Under the pieces are notes generated by a model that was given only the letters and a program-made list of their open reading frames with translations, did no database searches and was not told where the DNA came from. Positions 23,901 through 35,800 of a stretch of DNA of 64,000 bases are shown piece by piece. Each line of letters opens with the position of its first letter. Position 1 is the stretch's first letter. Origin of the DNA: Equus caballus (taxonomy: Eukaryota; Chordata; Mammalia; Perissodactyla; Equidae); the NCBI RefSeq assembly GCF_041296265.1, contig NC_091693.1, positions 6,977,001 to 7,041,000 of the forward strand, read 5' to 3'. Both the position numbers and the translations under genes were made by a program.

Positions 23901-26900
23901 GCTGGGGATGAGGAGCACGACTATGAGGCACAAAGAGGACAGGGGTGGTCCCCAGTACCCCACCCTCTTTCACTTACTTGTCCAAATCCCAAGCCTGGGA
24001 TTTGGCGGGGTCCCCTGATCTGCTCCGGCCTTGGTGCCCTGGGGTAAAGGGCAGTCCAAGGGTAAGTTCGGGGAAGCTGGGAATGGTGGGTGGGCAGGCT
24101 TCACAGTGTGGACAGTTACCTGTCCGCCTGCACCAGCCACAGCCGAGACAGGGAGCAACACAGGCTGCGTCCAGAGCTGGCCTGCAACTGGCCCAGGGAT
24201 GCCGTGGGTGCCAACTCAGCACCATGCACTAGTGCTGATATGTTGACACAGCAGAGCTGTAACAGCTCCAGCACCTGGATGGGGGGCATGTGGGGTGAGG
24301 CAGGGTGGGGGTGCTGGCCCTGATGCTCCCACCCCACCCCAGCCACTGCTCACCTCCTGGCTCTGCTCAGCACCACCCTGCTCTGCCCAGTCCCGAGGCG
24401 TGCGACCCTGCTGGTCATGCAGACGCAGGTCCCCCCCTGCCCGCAGCAGCTGCAGCACCACCAGGCTGCGGCCCGAGAAGGCACCTGCATGCACAGGTGT
24501 GCTGCCATCAAGGCAGCGGCTGCAGAGAACAATGAAGGCAGGAATGGATTAGGAAAGGGATGGATCAGGGACAAGAGGAGACAGGAGGGGGCAGTGAGGG
24601 ATGAAAGGAGTCACTATGAACACGGCAGGTGGATATCAGGACAGGAAGGGTCACCTGGGGACACAGTGGAGCCTTTGAGAGGATGAGAGGATCACTGTGA
24701 GCATGGGAGGCACCAGGAGAACGGGAATAGTCTTGGAGGACAAGAAGGCGTTAACTCAGAGGACAAGGAGGGTGGTTACTGGAGACAGGAGGGTCATCAG
24801 GGGATGGAAGAAGGTCGTGAGGGAGAGAGGCCTCTGGGGAAGAAGGCCCTGGCTCTCTGGGGCTCAGACTCAGGGCCCTGGGGGTGTGGGGACATCACCA
24901 CCTGTCCACTTACTGGTTGGGGTTTGCGCCAAAAGCCAGCAGGAGCTGCACGGCAGAGCTGTGGCCTAGCAGCGCCGAGAGGAAGAGCCCCGTCTGCCCA
25001 GCAGAGTTCTCACCATCCACCTGGACAACTGAGGGGCAGCGAGGCTCAGGGCTGTCCCCGCCCCTACTCCAGGGGCAGAGGTCCTGGGGGCTGCCAGGAA
25101 GCACGTTTGCCAATTCCCAGCTCCTACAGTCCCACCTGGACTGTTAACCTTTGATGCCAGGCTCCATCTCTATATCCAGGAACCCCCACCCTCCAGCCTC
25201 TGAGGACTCTGCCTCAGAATCTGTCTCAACACAGCGCTTACCATTAAGTCCACAGAGTTGGAACACGGGGTAACATTTACCTGCCGTGCCGACATCCCTC
25301 CCCCATCCCAGAGGGGTCAAAATCACAGGAAGGTACTCAGGGGCCAGGGGAAAGTGGACTTCGTGGAGACCTTGGCTTACAGTGTCTCACGCACTGTCCA
25401 GGGCAGGCAGCCTCCACCCAGCTCTAATTCAGTGCATATATGCAGGTCCCATGCAGCCAGCATCCAATTCTTCAAAACAATCAAACTCTCTGGATTTCAT
25501 CAGGAAATCTCTCAAGTTTATTTTTGAACACTGCATCTAAGAGCAGAATCCCGGTAGCAACCTCCTCTGCACCTCTACCTCCACGTCTTTGCCAATCTCC
25601 TCCCCCCATCATCCTGCTCAGATCCCCTCTCCCAAACCCCCATCTCCCCACTCATCATGCCCCAAGCCCTGTTTCTGCACACCCATCAATCTGGAGTTCC
25701 TCTTCCTCCAGGCTATGTCCCACATCCTCAAGGAGGGCAACTGCATGGCATCCTCGTCCCTGCACTCCTATGTCCTTGGCAGACATGGCTAATCAATCAC
25801 ACACTTGGTCCAACCCAGTTTGGTCTCTGCTGCAAAATCCCTCCAAATGTGATCCTTCAGGAACCTCTTAATATCACACTCACTGCATCTTATTTTACTC
25901 AGTAATCCACCATCTTTGCAATGGCATCCTAACTGATTTTCTGCATTCGTCTTGAATGATCCCTGCAGGGGATCTTTTAAAACACAAATCATTTCGTGAT
26001 ATAAATAATTATTATAATGATAATCATTTCATTTTACGTATAGACAATCTTATACAAGTTGTTCCAAAACAGAAAAATAGAAAAAGAGGGCAAGGCTCAT
26101 TGTATGGGGCTAGTATCCCCTTAATTCCCAAACTAGATGAGAGTTTCTAGAACCAGAAAGTGAAATGATATATCAATTCCATTTGTGACTATATACGCAA
26201 AACTCCTAAATAAAGTAAAAGCAGTAACCCAATTTATTCCCAGAGAGCAAGGATGAGTCAACAAAAGAAAATCTATCAACGTAATAGAGTCATTCATCTA
26301 TCAATAGACATCAAAAGAGTCTATCAACATTCATAGAGTAAAGGACAAAAATCACATTTAGCTCAGTAGATACAGAAAAAGCACTTGATAAAATTCCATA
26401 CTTACCTATGATTAGGAAAAAAAAAACCCTCAGAAAACTAAGAATAGATGAGAACGTCCTTACTTGATAAAAATTATAAACCAAAACCCAAGAACAAGCA
26501 TGATACTGAATGCAGAAACACAGACTCATTCCCTTCAATATCAAGAACAAAGAAAGAGCTGTCCATTGATAACAAGGTTTGGGAGTTGTGGCCAACACCT
26601 TATGACAAGAAAAAGAAATTAGAGTTTAAAGATGGAAGGGCTGAGACCACTGCCACCATCTGCAGATAACAAAACAGTGAAAGAATCAACAAACAATTAC
26701 AACTATTAAACAAGTTTAGAAAGTGGCCTGATATACAATCAAATTACAAAAATCACTGAAAAAGAGAAATTGTAAATTGGGTAATGTTAATTTCTTGCCT
26801 ACAACGCCAATGGTTTCCCATCGCACACAGAACAAAATCCAACAAAATTCACACTCCTTTTGAGGCCCTTTCATCTCTGTGTCTGCTGCCTCTTCAGCTT

Positions 26901-27419
26901 CAGTCCTCTCTGAGTCCCCTTGCTCCCTGCTGCTACTTACGCATACCCAGTTTGTTTTGACTTCAGGGCCTTTGCACTGGCTAATCCATCTTCCTCCAGC
27001 TTTTTGCATGACTAGCTCTTACCCTGTGGGACTAAAGTATCACCCCATCCGAAAGGCCATCCTTTCCAGCGTGTCCACCCATCCTCATCATTCTCTTAAA
27101 CTCTCATAATAGATTTCATCCACAACGACCCAGAAGGTCATGTTTACCTTACACCCCAACACCGACAACAGAGCCTGGCACACAGCAGGTGCCTGGTACA
27201 CAATTGTCGACTTGCCGACTGAAGTTGCACCCCCATGCTGCCCCTTGATCTTGCCCCACAGGCCGTTCCAGCAGCCAAACCCTCACCTCTCCGCAGGAGC
27301 CGGCTGAGGCCCCAGCCTGGGCCCCCAGCCACAGCCAGGCGATGCAGACGGCCCACCTGGCCTTCTGGATCCCGAACGGAGCCCAGTTTCACGGGGAAGC
27401 GAGAGCGCAACAAGGGCAT
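20945..27419 (-). CDS. TEX14-like gene: ankyrin repeats plus catalytically dead kinase-like domain
   Basis: Supported exons in transcript order: 27419-27287, 25028-24914, 24519-24354, 24274-24120, 24038-23978, 23901-23777, 23638-23546, 23122-22787, 22709-22552, 22475-22282. All have AG/GT borders and they join to exactly 512 codons. Start [20 protein letters not shown] parallels the TEX14 N-terminus. Residues 45-138 hold ankyrin-type text, with [17 protein letters not shown] and [18 protein letters not shown] nearly as in TEX14. Residues about 230-505 follow the TEX14 kinase-like domain, with VTVRQL (260-265), HHPNLL (286-291) and SDLYSF (433-438). There is no HRD or DFG. The 3' part is less certain: coding text at about 22135-21949 and 21889-21650, possible exons near 21460-21380, and a final exon 21041-20945 ending [16 protein letters not shown]...THS. 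TEX14 itself builds germ-cell intercellular bridges; a similar role here is only inference. It is tail-to-tail with ARHGAP33. Confidence 0.82.
26000..26780 (+). mobile_element. L1 LINE ORF2-region fragment in intron 1 of the TEX14-like gene
   Basis: Reads like the sense strand of L1 reverse-transcriptase coding sequence: 'TTTATTCCCAGAGAGCAAGG', 'CAGTAGATACAGAAAAAGCA', 'CTTGATAAAATTCCATACTT'. Many interruptions of the frame; an old, dead copy. Confidence 0.75.
26785..27210 (+). mobile_element. L2 LINE 3' fragment in intron 1 of the TEX14-like gene, plus orientation
   Basis: Contains 'CAATGGTTTCCCATCGCACA', 'TCAGGGCCTTTGCACTGGCT' and the typical 3' end 'GAGCCTGGCACACAGCAGGT'. It lies directly downstream of the L1 piece. 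Confidence 0.7.
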
Positions 27420-28294
27420 CCTTGGCTCTGAACTGGGTCAGCTCCTGGGCAGGGATCTGCTAGGGGCGCTCATGAAGGCAGAAGGCAACGAAGGATGGGA
27501 CCTCCGGGCGTGATAAAGACAGAGCTGGATGGAATGGGGGTGGGGGGCAGTCTGAGAAAGGAAGGGAATTCAGGAGGGGTCTGATTTGGAGGGAAGCATC
27601 TGAATGAGAAAGGGGGTGCACTCGGGAAGAGCTACATACCAGAGGGTCAGGGCCCTAAGGGCATCTGGGAGCCAAAGGGGATTTGGAAATCTGGGGGCTG
27701 GGGACTCCATCCAGGGGAGGGGGTATAAGGGCTGCCGGTCCAGGGAAGGAGTCTAGGGCTTAGGAAGAAGGTCTGAAGACCACCTCCAGGCTGGAGGAAG
27801 GGGGCCTGAGGGTCAGGATCTGAGAGGGGCTGGAGTCTAAGCGCTGTGAGCCGGGGTGGGGGGTGGGGGGGGGGGTGGCCAGGGGAGGACAGTCCGAGGG
27901 CAGGGGGTGCGGGCGAGGGAAGGGGCCCTGGGGAGGGGTCTGAGGGACGAAGGAGCACTCAGGGTCTCCGGGTTGGGAGGATCTGAGAGTTGGGGGCCTG
28001 CACTGAAGTTCAGGGAAGCGTCCGTGTGCCAGGGTGGGGTCCACAGAAGCAGGAAGGGACTGAGGGCACGAAAGGGTCTGAGGCGGGTCTCTGTGCGCTG
28101 GGGGAAGGGTGCCCGGAATGGAGCCAGGCTCTGATAAAGGGGCGGGGCCAGAGGGCTGTGGGGTGGGCGGGAAGGAAGGGACGCCGGGGAGGGAGGAAGG
28201 GGGGCTGGGGGCGGAGTCAATGGAGAGCTGAGGGCCAGGTAAACTCTGGGAAGGTTCTCAGGTCCACACCCCAGCCCAGGAAGCTCTGCACCTA

Positions 28295-28440
28295 CCGTTG
28301 GGCTCCGATAGTGGTCACCCGTGACTGCCACGTGACTGCCACGTGACCCCGATGCCCTAGATCTGGCGGTCTGGGCGGGAGTCCGAGGCGCATGCGCATC
28401 ACTGGCCTCCAGCCACGTTTGCACTTGCGCAGTAGGTTCC
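28295..28440 (-). promoter_or_regulatory. Probable promoter and non-coding first exon of the TEX14-like gene
   Basis: On the minus strand a consensus donor (CCCAACG followed by GTAGGT) ends a likely non-coding exon at 28295. Just upstream lie two CACGTG boxes (28329-28334 and 28340-28345) in an 11-bp tandem repeat, then a perfect NRF1-type palindrome GCGCATGCGC at 28388-28397 and a further TGCGCA near 28424. There is no TATA box. The start site is inferred to lie at about 28340-28400. Confidence 0.55.
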
Positions 28441-28949
28441 CTCCCCGAGAGAAGCCCCTGTATCCCTAGGGTGAGCCGACGGAAGAGAGCGAGGTCTGCC
28501 CGGGACAGTTAGGGCTGCGCCCTATATGTTACCCCTTCTTACCTCCGCCCCAGGACTTGTTGAGGTGGTGGGCTTTCCTCATCCTTGTCCTTGGCTGTCT
28601 TTTCCCGTGCTTCTCACCCACGCCCGCGGGCTGTTTCCTCTCCCTGTCCCTGCCCCAGGCTCTCCTCTTTGCCCCTGACCCGGGGCCGAACAGTGTCCTG
28701 GACACCTCCGCCTCGACGTCCCCTGGGACCCTCACACTCACCGGGGCCCACACGGGCCTAAGTATCTACCCAAAAGTGAGTTTCCTCCCGGATCCCAGTC
28801 TCAGGTTTGGCCCCACAGTTCCCTCTTCAAGCCAGAGCCCTGGGCCTCTCCCTGAGTGTCTCGTTCTCCTCCAGCCTGTCACTGGGTGGCCCATCCGCTC
28901 AGCCTCCTGACCGTCCTTTCCACCAGCCCCTCCTCCCTTCCCTACAGCC

Positions 28950-29510
28950 CCGCCCTGCCCCAGCTTCCCCTGGGCTCCTGCCTGCCTCCCCACTCTGGTC
29001 CACCCAGCACATGGCAGCAGGTGGAATCTTCCTGAAGCCACAGCTGACTCGTCCCCATCTGCTTGAAATCCTCCCGACCCCCAGACCCTATAACCCGGCA
29101 GCTGAGACTGCATGACTTGGCCCTGCCTGCTCCATCCTGTCCCCGGCTCCCCTTCTGCCTCACACTTCGCTCTGTCGGCAGGGCCCTTCTCTTTCAATGC
29201 TCTTCTCGATGTTCACTCGGTTATTCTTATGAATCCTCTGGGAAGCCCTCTTGATCACCAAGGGTCTCCTCGGGCCTCCCACAGCCGCCATGCTTTCCCC
29301 AACATCGCCTGCTGCTCTGCCTGGGCTCCCCCATCACAGCCCTGACCGCTCTGGGCTGTCGCTGTCTGAAGATGAATCTGTCTGCCCTGCTGGACTGAGA
29401 GCCCTGTGAGGCCGGGCCTGGGTTGTCTGTCACTGTTGTGTCCCCAGCATTGTTTGCCTCAGAGCCTGGCTCAGAAGGAGCCTTGGTAAATGCTTATTAA
29501 ATCAGAGATG
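28950..29510 (+). mobile_element. L2 LINE 3' fragment between the TEX14-like gene and PRODH2
   Basis: Sense L2 3' end: 'AGAGCCCTGTGAGGCCGGGC', 'CACTGTTGTGTCCCCAGCAT', 'GGTAAATGCTTATTAAATCA'. The remaining spacer, 28450-28950 and 29510-29860, shows no gene. Confidence 0.65.
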
Positions 29511-29865
29511 GTTTGGCTCTTCCCTCTGTCCCTCCCTGGATGTGTGGCCTTAGCCCAGCCTCTTGACTTTGGGGCCTCAGTGTCCACTCTTCCTCTGTGC
29601 TGTTTGCTTGGGCATCCACAGGAGTGAGGAAAGTTCCCACATCGGCCACTGACGGGCTGCGTGGAGCGACCACAGGTCCATCGCAGGCTAGGCTGCCTCA
29701 GGGTTGTGGGGCGGCCTCGTTAGTCTCTGATCCATGCCCTTGCTGTGCTCTTGGGTCATCTAAGGGTCTCTCCTGAGCTGCAGAGCCCCCTAGCTGGGGC
29801 TGGCTGAGGTTGGGATTCCCCCTGCCCTAAGGAGGGACTTCAGTGCAGGGCAGCAGCTCACGACC

Positions 29866-29871
29866 TTTATT
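29866..29871 (-). terminator. PRODH2: Polyadenylation signal of PRODH2
   Basis: AATAAA on the minus strand, only 22 bases after the stop codon, so the 3' untranslated region is very short. Confidence 0.75.
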
Positions 29872-29893
29872 GACCACATGACCCCTGCGGGTG

Positions 29894-32800
29894 CTAACGG
29901 GGTCCGCCTAGGCCCCGCCCCAGCAGCCTGCGCCGAAGTTCTTGGCTGAGCAGCTCCTGTTCCCTGCGGGCGCCCCGCAGCACACTCCGGTTCTCCTGGG
30001 CCCTCCGGATCAGGTAGGGGATCACCTCCTCCAGGGAGCCGTAGGGGATGGACTTATACACAGCGTAGCCGGCTTGCCCTGGGGGGAGAGTGTTGGCAGG
30101 ATGTGGGGTCATGTTTGGGGAGAGGCTTCCCCAGACCCCATATGGAACAGAGACTTCCATTTCTGAGAACGTGGCAGACTGGGCGAGTTGGACAAAATTC
30201 CCCACCGAAAAAAACTTGAGGTAAACGTTTTTAAAAACTTCTCAATGTTGTTAAAATGCTGCCAAGAGAATAATTTACTAATCCAAGAATTAAGAGAAAG
30301 TGAGATCTCAGAGAAGGAAAGGATGCACCAGAAGCACTCCTGCCCTGAGGGCAAAATTGAGCCGTTATTTGATGACTTCAGAGTTGAGGGGGTAAAGAAA
30401 TGGAGCCCCAAAGCCTGAGTGGGGTGAGAGTCCTAAAGGAGAACTTCTGGAGTTAAGGAGTTAAGCTGAAACCCCAAAATCTGCACCGTCAGAGTTAACA
30501 AGAAGTAACGGTCCCCCGTCTCCCCACCCCCTACCCCGGGCTGGCCTTGACTGTAGGCAGAGCTGGGGAGAGAACAGAGACCATCTCTGAGAGCTCGTGG
30601 CCATGTATTAGTCCCCTCACATATTCCCAGCCCAAATTTGCATCCCTGGGATGTCTCAAGAAGCCTCAACTGTGAATTTAGGGTACAGGGGTTTTGTACC
30701 CCTTAGCGCCTGGCGGAAGAAAACACAGAGGCCCTGGGGAGCAACAGGGTGAGGACAGCAAAGGCCCAGAAACCAAGACGCCGTGACCAAGGACTAGCAG
30801 AAGTCGCAGACAGCAGATGCAGACACAGGCTTCAGGCCTTCAGCTACGGGAACAACAGACCTATCTGGAAGGGTCTGGCAGCTGGGCAGCTGCAGGGTCT
30901 GGATGGGAGCCTGGCCCAGAATTGCTGGGGATGGGAGAAGGGGTCTGGCTGGGAAGAATGAGGCCTGGGGGCTGGTAGGGCGTAGGGTGGGGTTGGGGAA
31001 TGGGCCATTCACATACCCAGTGCCAGGGAGACGTGGTCACACATCCCCAGAAGTTGTCCAAAACAGACAGGCCCATCCAGAGGAATGCCCAGCTCCCACA
31101 TGCTACAGAAAACGCCACGTGATCAATCCACACAGTGGGTGGAGCCAGAGCTGAACTTCAGCCGCTGCGCACCCATGTGACTGTTCCAGTTACTTGAATA
31201 TTGAAGTACTTCCAGACTCAGTGATAAGTGACCACTGAGCCCCCTGACAGCTCCCAGTGAGTCCCAGCTCCTTCCCAGCAACCCTCGACCTCCTCGGGCC
31301 CCAGCAAATGAGAGGCGGTGCCTAGTGCAGCTGGGGCCACTCGGACCTACAGCATAGCAAGGGTTAAACGTTTTGAATATCCTCCCCAGAAGCCCTCTGA
31401 ACTGCTGGCCACCCCACCACCCCTGCCCCGCACCGCCCCTCTCCTTGTTCTGAGTCCACTGCCCTCTGCCCGTGGACTGTGACAAGGGAGAGGAAGGGAG
31501 GGGCGTTCTTGTGGGCACCTCTTTCCCATCCCCCCACCTCATACCGCTTGGTTGCCTGTTGAACAGATTCCTCGTTGTGGGAAGCCACCATGAGGTGACA
31601 CATGGGGCCACGGTGGGACACATGGGCCAGCATCAGCTCCAGACAGCGGCTGTAACTGCAGGGAGATGCTCCGTTCAGCTTATGGCACCTGGTAAGTGTG
31701 GGTCAGGCCCCAGGGACTGGGGGTTCCTGTCCTCAGGAGGTGCGGTGCCTAAGGGCAAGGACTCCGGAGTCAGAAGGTACCTCCGTTCCACTTGCACCTT
31801 CTCTGAGCCTCCTTACTCTCCTCTGCTAACTCGAGTGCACCTAACAGCCCTGTTGTGAGGATGCAGTGAGATGAGGGTGTACACAAAGCCTTTGGGACAA
31901 CGGCAGTCTCACAGCAAAGGGCCACATCGCACACACAAGATGACATTTACCCAAGGGCGCTCACTGCCGCGTTGTCTACAGGACGTGATTAGCAATAACC
32001 AAGTGTCTGTAAGAGGGGAGGTGAACAATGGCACGCAGAGGATGGTGGAGTACCACACGGCGGTAAACAGAACGACGACGCTGTGGCACCCACGTGGAAA
32101 GGGAAAGAGCCTGGCAAACGCTTCCCGAGTTGCCGTGGCCAGGGCCCCCCCGTGGACTTCACGTGCGACCCTGGTGCTGCTGCACTGCCCTCCAGGTCTG
32201 TTCTCTGCACTTCTCTGCCCTCAGCAAGCTGCTTTTACCTCCCGCATCACCCACGGAGTCATGAGCAGGAGAAGAGAGGTCCAGAGGAGAGAAAGCTTGG
32301 GTATGTCGCCCTTAGGCCCCTCCCTGGCCCACTCTGACTGTCCCGAGTCTGGCCACACCTCCTCAGCTATAGCCCAGGGGTCCTCACAGCTTCCCATTCC
32401 TGTGGCTTCTGGGTGCCTCAACATTCCTTGTGGGTTCCCCTGACCTTGCCCACACACCACAGATAGTCCTGTCATGAAGTTTCCTTCAGTTAACCCCCCT
32501 GGTGTCTTTTCCTTTGGGGTCCTGCCAGACACACATACGTTCACTCAGCTGATTCTCCAACCAACTCTGTGAGGTAGGTGTTCTGGTCATCCCGTTTTGC
32601 AGAGGGGGAGACTGAAGCTCAGAGAGGTTAAGTCTCTTATCCCTGGGTCACACAGCTACAGGTGGCTGAGCTGGGATTTGCACCTAGGCTGTCTGATGCT
32701 TCAGGGCCTGGACCTGTTATCGCTGGACTATTCTGCTTGAAAGATCAGCAGCTGAGTGGAAGAGCAAGGAGCAGTGTGTGGGCCTGATGCCTTCTGCACA

Positions 32801-35800
32801 AACACACTCAAAAATCATTGTGTTTGCCTGAATACACATTCAGGGACTCAGGAAATGCATCTAAGAAAGAAACAAAATTGGTTACCTTGCGGGGCACAGA
32901 GACTCCATGATTAAATGGGGATGGGGGTGGAAGAGAGAGATGTCATGTGTTCATTTTCATGTTATTTAGATTTTTTAATTGTGGATTTATTATTTATTCA
33001 AAATTTATATTAAGATATTGATAGTACTGTGCTGAAGAGGATGTGGAGAAACTGGAACCCTCACGTCGTGCTGGTGGCAATGGAAAGTGGCACAGCCACT
33101 TTGGAAAACCAGCTGGCATTTCCTCCAAAAGTTAAATGTGGAATCACCATATGACCCAGCAATTCCACTCCTAGAGAACCGAACTTTCAAGAAAATTGAA
33201 AATATATGTTTACAGAAAAAATGTGTCCATGAATGTTCACAGCAGCATTATTCACAATAGCCAAAAAGTAGAAACAATCCAAATGTCCTTCCACTGATGA
33301 ACAGATAAACAAAGTATGGTATTTCCCATACGATGGAATATTATTTAGCCATGAAAAGGATGGAGGTGCTGATAGATAGCTGAGCCTTGAAAACATCATG
33401 CTGAGTGAAAGAAGCCAGACGCAAAGGCCACATGTTGTCTCATTCCGTTGATAGGAAATGTCCAGAACAGGTGAATCCACAGAGACAGAGGTAGATGAGT
33501 GGTTGCCAGGGCTGAGGGGACGAGGGAACGGGGAGTGACTGCTGATGGACGTGGGTTTCTTTTTGAGGTGGTGAAAGTGTTCTGGAGTTAGACATGGTGA
33601 TGGCTGCACAGCCTTGTGGATATACTGAAAGTCACTGAACGGTACACTTTTAAATGGTGAATTTTTATGGTATGTGAATTATATCTCAGTAAAAAAAGTA
33701 ATAAGGGTGCCAGTTGTTAAGCCTCTGGGACACAAATGTGCCCAGGAGCCCTCCTAGGCCTTGGGTGCAGACCTGGGCTCCGACCATGGCTGGGCCCCTT
33801 GTCCTGTAAGTTTGGGCGAGTCCCGCAGCCCCACAGACCTCTGCTCCACCCACTGTGAAGTGGACAGGGCTTGGGGGCCACCTTGGTTGCTACTGCGACC
33901 AGGGTCTGGCACATTTCCTGATCTAAATCAGGCGGTCGGCGAGTGTGTGGTGAATGAATAAATTCCTTCTTTGCGGGGCCGTGGCCTGGGGGTCTGGGGC
34001 GCTCACCCACATCTTGCCGCCTGCACAGGGTGATCTGAGGTGGGTAAGAATGCAGACTCTACAGCCTGTCTGCCTGGGCTCAAATCTTGGTCCTGCCACT
34101 TACTAGCTGTGTGACCTTGGGTAAGTGTTCCATCTCTCTGTGCCTCAGTTTCTTCCTCTCTGAAGTAGGGTTGATAATAATAGTACCTACTGCTTAGGAT
34201 AGTTTATTTATTCATTCAACAGGTCTGTACTGAGCCCCTGCCGTGCAGCAGCACAATTTAAGCCCTGGGGGTTCAGCAGTGAACAAACTGGAGCCCCCTG
34301 CCCCCGCCCCCGCCCCCACCCCGGGCCCACGCTGGGGAGACAGACAATGAGCAATTGAACACGAGACTACACAGAACCTCAGCTGCTGATGTGTGCTAAA
34401 GAGAAAAGTCTATCCAGGAAGAGGGTGAGTGTGGGTGTTCTAGTTTTTGACACAGAGGGCAGGGCAGCTCCCCTGAGGGGGGACCAATAAGTAAAGACCC
34501 AAGGAGGTGAGGGACTGAACATGCAGCTGTCTGGAGGGAGAAAGTTCCAGGCGGTGGGAACAAGAAGTGCAAAGGCCCTGGGGACCATCAAGGAGGCCAG
34601 AGGGGCTGGAGTCAGTGAGCGAGGGGGAGGGTGGGAAGAGGAGGAGTTAGAGAGGCGACCGGGAGCAGATCCGCGGGCCTCGTGGGCCACTGTAAGGATT
34701 TGGGGTTTATTGAGGGTGCGGCGGCAGCCGCGGAAGGATTTTGAACTGAAGAGGGACATGATTTGACTCAGCTATGAACGAACAGGAGGGGTGCATGTGG
34801 GGAACAGACTGGGCAGGGGAGGACTAAGGAGGGAGCAGGGAGCACAAGGAGCAAGCTGCTGTTCAGGTGGGAACTGACTGTGTCCTGGACCAAGGAGAGG
34901 GAGTAACATGTGGACCCACGGGGACGCTCAGCATCATGGGTGGTGAGTTCTAACTAAAAGTGAGATGTTATTTGTCTCAGAGGCCGGCCTGGCCCAGTCC
35001 TACCTCTGATTGGTAGCCTCGTAGTCAGGCTGAGTGGGATCTTGGGTCCCCTGGAGCCGGGCCACCTCTCTCTCCTTGTCCAGATACGCCCCTCGGACCA
35101 ACTTCACTCCAAAGGCCAGGCCGGCCCTGTCTGCAGCCTCAGCATCCCGCCTCAGCCGCTCGTGTGTGTCCTGGTGGGGCACACAGGCAGCTTCGGGCGG
35201 GGCGCTGGGACCCCAGCCCACAGCCCCCCGAAGCACCACGCACCTTCAGATAAGCCTGGTAGGTGTTCCACACCCAGGGCCCGCCTTCCCCGGGGCGGTT
35301 CCAGCGCTCGGCCAGGGCGGCCACCAGCAGAGACAGGGCAGGGTTCAGCGAGGTGTACTCAGCATCCACCAGGAGCCGCACGCGCTGGGCCTGGGCATGC
35401 TGGGGGAGAGAGAGGCTGTGATCCGGACCCCAGGCGCCCAGCAGGGGCAGCACAGCCAGACCACTGCAGAAGGTGTTACCTGTGCCACCCGGTGCAGGCG
35501 GCTCAGAGAAGACTGGAGATGCTGGTTTTGCTCGGCATTCAAGCAAGAGATCTGGAGGCCCTGGGGGGACAGCAGGGGAGGCAGAGCAGTCAGGGCTACT
35601 GGACCCTTCCAGGGCCGGAGTCTCCTCTCCCCCACCCCCAGGAAGGGAAAAAAGTTTAGAAATTGTTAGAAATCTGAAAAGCAGCCAGCTATGTATCACA
35701 TAGATGCTATTTATTGAGCTATAATACCCTGGTTAAGAGACCCAGAACCTGAGTTTGAATCCTGGCTCCACCACTTACTGTGTGGCCTTGAGCAAGTCAC

